Shown piece after piece: positions 59,708-64,000 of a stretch of 64,000 nucleotides of DNA. A program made the position numbers and the translations under genes. The notes under the pieces were generated by a model. That model was given only the letters and a program-made list of their open reading frames with translations. It did not search any database and was not told the origin of the DNA. Each line of letters starts with the position of its first letter. Positions within the stretch are counted from its first letter, which is position 1. This DNA is from Brevibacillus porteri (GTDB lineage Bacteria > Bacillota > Bacilli > Brevibacillales > Brevibacillaceae). The stretch covers positions 62,001-126,000 of the forward strand of contig NZ_PXZO01000025.1 of assembly GCF_003013475.1 (NCBI RefSeq), given 5' to 3'.

Positions 59708-60646
59708 GTGAGCCGCAAAGATTGGATCGAATACATCGTCCGTGAACAGGACACGGGAATGAACGTAGAACAAATCGTCCGGCAAAAGCTCAACGTGTCG
59801 GGTCGTATGATGCAGCGGCTGACGAGAAGTAAGGGGATTTTACTCAATCGCAAGCAGCCCTTCCTGCAAAGACAAGTAAAAGCAGGAGATACAATCGCGG
59901 TTCGTGTCATCGAGAGGCAAGAGCAATCGCAAGCGCCTGGGCAGCCCCAGCATGATACGAAGCCCGAGGGACCGATTACACCAATGCCGTCCATCGATAT
60001 TTTGTACGAGGACGATCATCTCTTGATTGCAAACAAACCGGCAGGCATGATGGTGCACCCGATTAAACAGGAGACCGACACACTGGTACATGCACTCGCT
60101 GCCGTACTGGCGGCAAGGGGTGAGCAGACGAGTGTACATCCTGTGCATCGGCTGGATAAAGATACATCAGGAGCTATTCTCGTAGCCAAAAGCAGCTATG
60201 GTCATCAATTGGCTGACAGGCTACTACGCGAAGGAGGCATTCATCGCGAGTATCTTGCGGTTGCCAGTGGCGTGCTGTCAGAGGGAGCTGGAACGATTGA
60301 TGCGCCAATTGGCCGAGATGCGCGTCATCCTACGAAGCGCCGTGTCGTGGAGAGTGGCGATCCTGCCATCACATATTACGAGGTACAACAGACCTCTGAG
60401 GGAATGACACTCGCGCGCGTTTGGCTGGAAACGGGCCGTACCCATCAGATTCGCGTTCACTTTGCCCATCTTGGACACCCGCTTGCTGGCGATACGATGT
60501 ACGGGGGAGCGAGAGGTTTGTTACGCCGACAGGCTCTGCATGCTTCCAAGTTGTCTTTTTTGCATCCGCTTCTCGAAAAAGAGATTGTAGTCGAGGCACC
60601 AATACCAACTGATATGAAACGCTTGATGCAAGCGGAGTTTAGATAA
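59708..60646 (+). CDS. RluA/RluD-family pseudouridine synthase
   Basis: 312 residues from GTG 59708, AGGGA 6 bases upstream; the longer open frame crosses repeats and is not conserved. An N-terminal S4-like region (MMQRLTRSKGILLNRKQPFLQRQVKAGDTI) precedes the catalytic domain: VHPVHRLDKDTSGAILVAKS carries the catalytic Asp in HRLDKDTSG (about residue 150), and LETGRTHQIRVHFAHLGHPLAGDTMYGG the RTHQIR motif (about 240). Targets uridines in rRNA or tRNA. A TGCTACAAT (59668) extended -10 precedes it. Confidence 0.93.
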   Translation: MSRKDWIEYIVREQDTGMNVEQIVRQKLNVSGRMMQRLTRSKGILLNRKQPFLQRQVKAGDTIAVRVIERQEQSQAPGQPQHDTKPEGPITPMPSIDILYEDDHLLIANKPAGMMVHPIKQETDTLVHALAAVLAARGEQTSVHPVHRLDKDTSGAILVAKSSYGHQLADRLLREGGIHREYLAVASGVLSEGAGTIDAPIGRDARHPTKRRVVESGDPAITYYEVQQTSEGMTLARVWLETGRTHQIRVHFAHLGHPLAGDTMYGGARGLLRRQALHASKLSFLHPLLEKEIVVEAPIPTDMKRLMQAEFR

Positions 60647-60659
60647 GAACGGCCAACGC

Positions 60660-60691
60660 AATGAAACCACCTTTCAACAGGTGGTTTCATT
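60660..60691. terminator. Terminator downstream of the pseudouridine synthase gene
   Basis: AATGAAACCACCT and AGGTGGTTTCATT perfect 13-bp stem with a 6-base loop, flanked by T- and A-rich tails. Confidence 0.9.
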
Positions 60692-60739
60692 GTTGTATGT
60701 GGTAAAGGTGGATTTTGCCCCCAATATCTTAGAGCATCC

Positions 60740-61753
60740 CTAGTTAATCAAGCCGTTTTCCGGCGTAACGGCGAAATCATAGAAGACTCCTTTATGGTTG
60801 ATCGATGCCGTAATAGTCGGTTTCCCCTTTTTCGTAAACGTATATACGTTATATTTGGACGAAACATTGTATCCGGTCAGATCGAGGTTAAAAACCTTTT
60901 TCATCATCGGGTTGGCAGCAGCAATCGCCCTTTCTTTTGTAAAGAACGGTTTGGCAAACACCTTGGGAATATCTTCGTCCGCGGTATAGTTCCCATCTCT
61001 GAACTCGCTGATCATGGTCGCTGCCACTACTTTCCCTGTTTTCGCCCCTATGACGATCCTGTATTTCCGTTCGATATCCATAAAATTCCATGCCTGATCC
61101 AGGCGTTCTTGCGATTCTTTCACCAGTGTTACGTCAGGGAGCAGCGCCGATGCTTTGCCGTTGGAAAGTGACTTTAGCGCCTTTTGCACTGTATCGATCA
61201 CTTTGGGTTTCATTTGCTTGTTTGTATAATTCAATGTCGCAGCGTTGACCTTCCCAGTCGCAGCGTCGATGATAACCGATGCATTTTGCCCTTTGAACAG
61301 CCAAACGTTTTTTTTATCCCAGTTGATTCGTTCTACCCAATCAATCGTAAAGGCATGCTGATTATCCATTCCTTTTAACGTGCTCGTAACAGTATTTTGC
61401 AAATCAGCAGGCACTTCGCTAAATTTTAATTTCACGGATACGGATGCAACCTTTCCCTCCTGCTTGGTAACGAGCACCTCACCTCTGTTGTTTTTTGCCG
61501 CAATTACCCAGCAATCTGCCGTTTCTCCTCTAATCTCGTCCAGTTCGATCAGCACGCCGCCCGCCTGTTTTTGCATCGCTTGTTTCGCCGCTTCTACGAC
61601 ATTTTTGTCTAACTGAGCGAGGGTTTTCATTTCTGGCTTTACTGCTGGTGCCTGACCAGCTGCGTATGCTGGCGCTTGTGTGTTTGTAAGCGGAGATGCA
61701 ACGGATAACAGCAATGCCATCATACTTGTAACCACTAGTGTTTGTTTTTTCAT
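60740..61753 (-). CDS. Secreted protein with repeated PepSY-like units
   Basis: 337 residues. Signal peptide (MALLLSVASPLTNTQAPAYAAG, cleavage ~ residue 32). The mature part has two similar ~110-residue units containing ASVIIDAATGKVNAATLNYT and YRIVIGAKTGKVVAATMISE, a strand-turn signature of PepSY/YcdB-like domains that may inhibit extracellular proteases. Very lysine-rich and hydrophilic. No operon partner. Function unknown. Confidence 0.75.
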   Translation of the reverse strand: MKKQTLVVTSMMALLLSVASPLTNTQAPAYAAGQAPAVKPEMKTLAQLDKNVVEAAKQAMQKQAGGVLIELDEIRGETADCWVIAAKNNRGEVLVTKQEGKVASVSVKLKFSEVPADLQNTVTSTLKGMDNQHAFTIDWVERINWDKKNVWLFKGQNASVIIDAATGKVNAATLNYTNKQMKPKVIDTVQKALKSLSNGKASALLPDVTLVKESQERLDQAWNFMDIERKYRIVIGAKTGKVVAATMISEFRDGNYTADEDIPKVFAKPFFTKERAIAAANPMMKKVFNLDLTGYNVSSKYNVYTFTKKGKPTITASINHKGVFYDFAVTPENGLIN

Positions 61754-61852
61754 ATGTCATGCTTCCTTTCTGCATTCAAATCACTTATTTGATCCAGCTA
61801 AAGGGATTTTGTGACAGTCACCCGAGTGTCAAACAGTCTGTAGTTGAATAAC

Positions 61853-61870
61853 GTAACAGTGTTATGTTAC
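61853..61870. promoter_or_regulatory. Palindromic operator candidate upstream of yhbD
   Basis: GTAACA-GTGTTA-TGTTAC (61853-61870) overlaps a second perfect palindrome TAACAGTGTTA (61854-61864). It is 23 bases before the yhbD start, where a repressor or MerR-type activator would bind; the YhbD protein itself has a MerR-like N-terminus. Confidence 0.5.
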
Positions 61871-61892
61871 ATTGTTTTTGGAGGTGCTTCAC

Positions 61893-62516
61893 TTGGACAC
61901 AAATGTAATCTCGAAGAAGGACCTGCTGGAGCTGACAGGCATTTCGTACGGACAGTTATACCGTTGGAAACGAAAGAACTTGATTCCAGAGGAGTGGTTC
62001 ATTCGCCGAGCGACTTTTACAGGGCAAGAAACCTTTTTCCCGCGCGAACAGATTTTAGCTCGAATCGACAAGATCCTGAATATGAAAGACGACTTGTCGC
62101 TGGATGAATTGGCGGACATGTTTTCACCAAATATGAGTGAAACGTCGTTGTCCGCAGATGAACTATTGGCACGAAACATTGTTTCTGTTACCTCTTTAGA
62201 AGTGTTCAACGTTTTTCTCGGAAGCCTAAGGACTTTTACCTTCCAGCAGGCACTATACGCCTATGTGTTGGAAAAACTTTTGGCAGCAGGAGACTTAACT
62301 GTAGAAGAAGGCGGCGGATTGCTGCAGGTACTGGCTAGCCACTATCCCAAGTTCGATGGGAAGCCTTGTGAGCTGATTTTTATGCGCAAGATGGGGATTT
62401 CCACGTTCGTGTTGGTATCTGGCTCTACCGAAATGTATTTTGACAACGGTGTAAAGGTAGTGACGCGGCTCATTTTCGCCAATTGCATCGAAGAATTAAA
62501 AGCAAAATTTATGTAG
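61893..62516 (+). CDS. yhbD: YhbD-like protein (DUF4004)
   Basis: 207 residues from TTG 61893 with GGAGGTG upstream; an earlier in-frame ATG would overlap the operator. A MerR-type helix-turn-helix start (KKDLLELTGISYGQLYRWKRKNLIPEEWF, residues ~6-34) leads into a mostly helical, acidic domain and a final TTFVLVSGSTEMYFDNGVKVVTRLIF strand region. In B. subtilis yhbD is next to the bactofilin genes yhbE and yhbF, and the same pairing occurs here 14 bases apart, which supports the assignment. Probable regulator of the operon. Confidence 0.85.
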   Translation: MDTNVISKKDLLELTGISYGQLYRWKRKNLIPEEWFIRRATFTGQETFFPREQILARIDKILNMKDDLSLDELADMFSPNMSETSLSADELLARNIVSVTSLEVFNVFLGSLRTFTFQQALYAYVLEKLLAAGDLTVEEGGGLLQVLASHYPKFDGKPCELIFMRKMGISTFVLVSGSTEMYFDNGVKVVTRLIFANCIEELKAKFM

Positions 62517-62530
62517 GGGGAGACCATACC

Positions 62531-63259
62531 ATGCAGAACGAGAACAATAACAAAACAGATTTGATCTTTCATGGGGCAGTGAATGCTACGGGTGGCGTAT
62601 ACAACAAAGTAGATGTGCAAGGTTACGGCAAGATCAATGGCGACGTAGAGTGCGAGTCGCTTCATTGTGCAGGACATGTCAGTATCACGGGAGATCTCAT
62701 TGGCTCTTCGGCAAGAGTGGAGGGCAACGCGTCGATTAAAGGCAAAGTGAAAATGGATACGTTATCCGTATATGGCCAACTTGATGTTGCGGACGATTTG
62801 AATTTTACGAGTCTAAAAGTAGGTGGCAACGTCAAGGTACAGGGCAATATGGCAGGCGAGGACGTAAAGGTTCTCGGGTCATTGAAAACCGCAGGGGATT
62901 GCGAAGCGGAAGTGTTCCGGGCAAACGGTGCGTTTAGTATCGGAGGACTGCTGAATGCGGGGCGAATCGAGGTGCTTTTGCATGGCGGCTGTGAGGCAAA
63001 AGAAATGGGTGGAGAGCACATCGAGGTGCGCCGAACAGGGAATAGCACCTTGGGCAAGTTGTTGAAGCATTTTCTCAACAATACCTTGTCTGTAGAGACG
63101 ATTGAAGGAGACGAAATCTATCTGGAAAACACAAAGGCCAAGGTCGTTCGCGGCAACAAGATCGAGATTGGGCCCGACTGCGAAATCGATCTGGTCGAAT
63201 ACAGCACAGAATGCAAGCAAGACCCAAGCTCGCAGATTAAGACGAAGACACAGCGGTAA
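62531..63259 (+). CDS. yhbE: Bactofilin-like polymer-forming protein (YhbE-like)
   Basis: 242 residues from ATG 62531. The whole protein is a right-handed beta-helix of short repeats (KVDVQGYGKINGDVECESLHC, HVSITGDLIGSSARVEGNASI, LKVGGNVKVQGNMAGEDVKV), the bactofilin/polymer-forming cytoskeletal fold, which assembles into filaments on membranes. In B. subtilis YhbE and YhbF are needed for normal flagellar hook assembly and motility. Here only one bactofilin follows yhbD before the window turns to a TetR gene. Confidence 0.88.
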   Translation: MQNENNNKTDLIFHGAVNATGGVYNKVDVQGYGKINGDVECESLHCAGHVSITGDLIGSSARVEGNASIKGKVKMDTLSVYGQLDVADDLNFTSLKVGGNVKVQGNMAGEDVKVLGSLKTAGDCEAEVFRANGAFSIGGLLNAGRIEVLLHGGCEAKEMGGEHIEVRRTGNSTLGKLLKHFLNNTLSVETIEGDEIYLENTKAKVVRGNKIEIGPDCEIDLVEYSTECKQDPSSQIKTKTQR

Positions 63260-63285
63260 GGCTGACAAGGAAAAATTAACATTTC

Positions 63286-63321
63286 GGAACTGCATGCAAG
63301 TATTTACATGCATGCAGTTCC
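63286..63321. terminator. Strong hairpin: bactofilin terminator overlapping the tetR promoter
   Basis: GGAACTGCATGCA (63286-63298) and TGCATGCAGTTCC (63309-63321) form a perfect 13-bp stem with loop AGTATTTACA. The -35 TTTACA of the next promoter lies inside the loop and arm, so the element may act both as terminator for yhbDE and as a TetR operator. Confidence 0.65.
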
Positions 63322-63331
63322 TTTATATAAT
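63303..63331 (+). promoter_or_regulatory. Promoter of the tetR gene
   Basis: TTTACA (63303-63308), 17-base spacer, TATAAT (63326-63331), ~56 bases before the ATG. Confidence 0.75.
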
Positions 63332-63387
63332 GAGTTTGGAAAAAAATGAAAATGCAAGTAATTGCTTGCTTGGCACGGAGGTGCTTT

Positions 63388-64000
63388 ATGGATCACCCAG
63401 ATATAGAACAGAAGCTGGGGGGGAGAGGCGAAGAGGAACAGGAAACCCGTGAGCGAATTTTATCAGCCGCACGTCAGCTAATGGCACAAAAGGGATACAA
63501 GGGAGCGACTACACGCAAGATCTCTGAGCTTGCAGGGGTTAACGAGGTGACGGTATTTCGTCATTTCAAGAACAAGGTAGGCATCTTGACAGAACTCCTA
63601 AAAGAAATCATGGATGTCCGGGAGCAGCTGGAGCAAGGGTTGCAAGGCGAGTTTTCTGATCTCAAGCAAATGCTAGTCAGCTACGCACGCACGTATTACG
63701 GCTTATTGGTCGAGCGCAAAGAAATTTTCATGATCTGCATGATTGAAGCGGATAACCACCCGGAAGTCGTGCAGATGTTCAGCAGCCTGCCAATGACCGC
63801 AGTCGAGGTATTGTCCAACAAGCTCCTAGCGTTTCAGGAGCAAGGGCATTTGCCAAAGGTAGATCCGTTCACGGCAGCTCTTATGTTCGTCTCTACTTTC
63901 TTCTATGCCTTTATGGCGAAGTATCGGGTCAATCTCAATCTCGAAATGGTAGAAGAAGAGCTTTTTGAAAATGCTTCTGAAATCTTGCTACAAGGCATCA
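63388..64000 (+). CDS. TetR/AcrR family transcriptional regulator (3' end outside window)
   Basis: At least 204 residues from ATG 63388, CGGAGGTG 5-6 bases upstream; the frame is still open at the window end. An acidic N-terminal tail precedes the TetR_N DNA-binding domain (ETRERILSAARQLMAQKGYKGATTRKISELAGVNEVTVFRHFKNK), with the recognition helix in the NEVTVFRHF segment. The C-terminal ligand domain is partly present. Its promoter lies within a perfect palindrome, consistent with autoregulation; the regulated partner gene is presumably beyond base 64000. Confidence 0.88.
   Translation, partial: MDHPDIEQKLGGRGEEEQETRERILSAARQLMAQKGYKGATTRKISELAGVNEVTVFRHFKNKVGILTELLKEIMDVREQLEQGLQGEFSDLKQMLVSYARTYYGLLVERKEIFMICMIEADNHPEVVQMFSSLPMTAVEVLSNKLLAFQEQGHLPKVDPFTAALMFVSTFFYAFMAKYRVNLNLEMVEEELFENASEILLQGI

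Overview
The window looks like chromosome of a Gram-positive, endospore-forming Bacillales bacterium, most likely Brevibacillus. Supporting signs are strong AGGAGG-type ribosome-binding sites, frequent GTG/TTG starts, U-run terminators, a YhcN/YlaJ-type spore lipoprotein, an SLH-domain surface protein, a GlpP antiterminator, a PurR-box plus guanine-riboswitch leader, an S-box leader, and yhbD-yhbE (bactofilin) genes. The species assignment is inference. No rRNA, tRNA, CRISPR array or prophage was seen. The only transposon is one IS200/IS605-type element.

Layout. 1-2824: end of an amino-acid permease, then a converging pair (PLP-dependent amino acid deaminase/aldolase and an ALO-type FAD oxidase). 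2851-4945: a dispersed repeat, a PurR-box pair, a guanine riboswitch and an FAD-dependent dehydrogenase. 5064-8566: two small hypothetical proteins, a MarR regulator, a DUF3298-like protein and a chemoreceptor. 8644-15143: a SAM-I riboswitch leading a six-gene operon (BMP lipoprotein, ABC ATPase, two permeases, molybdopterin oxidoreductase, nucleoside phosphorylase). 15183-17540: a nested inverted-repeat element, ArsR regulator and SulP transporter. 17692-24246: glpP, a HAD phosphatase and ugpC-A-E-B-Q for uptake and hydrolysis of glycerol phosphates. 24263-28362: a second chemoreceptor and gamma-glutamyltransferase behind a GEMM (cyclic-dinucleotide) riboswitch. 28610-32484: SET-domain protein, glutaminyl-tRNA synthetase, APC permease. 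32501-35034: a GNAT gene whose upstream side carries an IS605-type element (tnpA, tnpB), then a second nested repeat. 35159-39070: an ECF vitamin/metal-type transporter (S, A, A', T) plus an alpha/beta hydrolase. 39110-42512: spore lipoprotein and a two-gene GMC dehydrogenase. 42469-45412: a sigma-54 promoter with two upstream activator sites, a trans-sulfuration/methionine-lyase type enzyme and its probable enhancer-binding activator. 45417-52746: Fur-boxed heme monooxygenase-like gene, arylamine N-acetyltransferase, stalk-domain protein, ung, thiN, ferredoxin, GNAT, mutM and an RlmL-type methyltransferase. 52821-57585: SLH/DUF4855 protein, a DUF1643-like gene without a standard start codon, an MFS transporter. 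57656-60691: a candidate structured ncRNA, M29 aminopeptidase, third nested repeat, RluD-type pseudouridine synthase. 60740-64000: a secreted protein, yhbD-yhbE, and a truncated TetR regulator.

The most interesting content is regulatory RNA and DNA: three riboswitches in front of genes that are not their textbook targets, a clear sigma-54 circuit, one unidentified structured RNA, and two families of dispersed inverted-repeat elements shared between distant intergenic regions of this one window.
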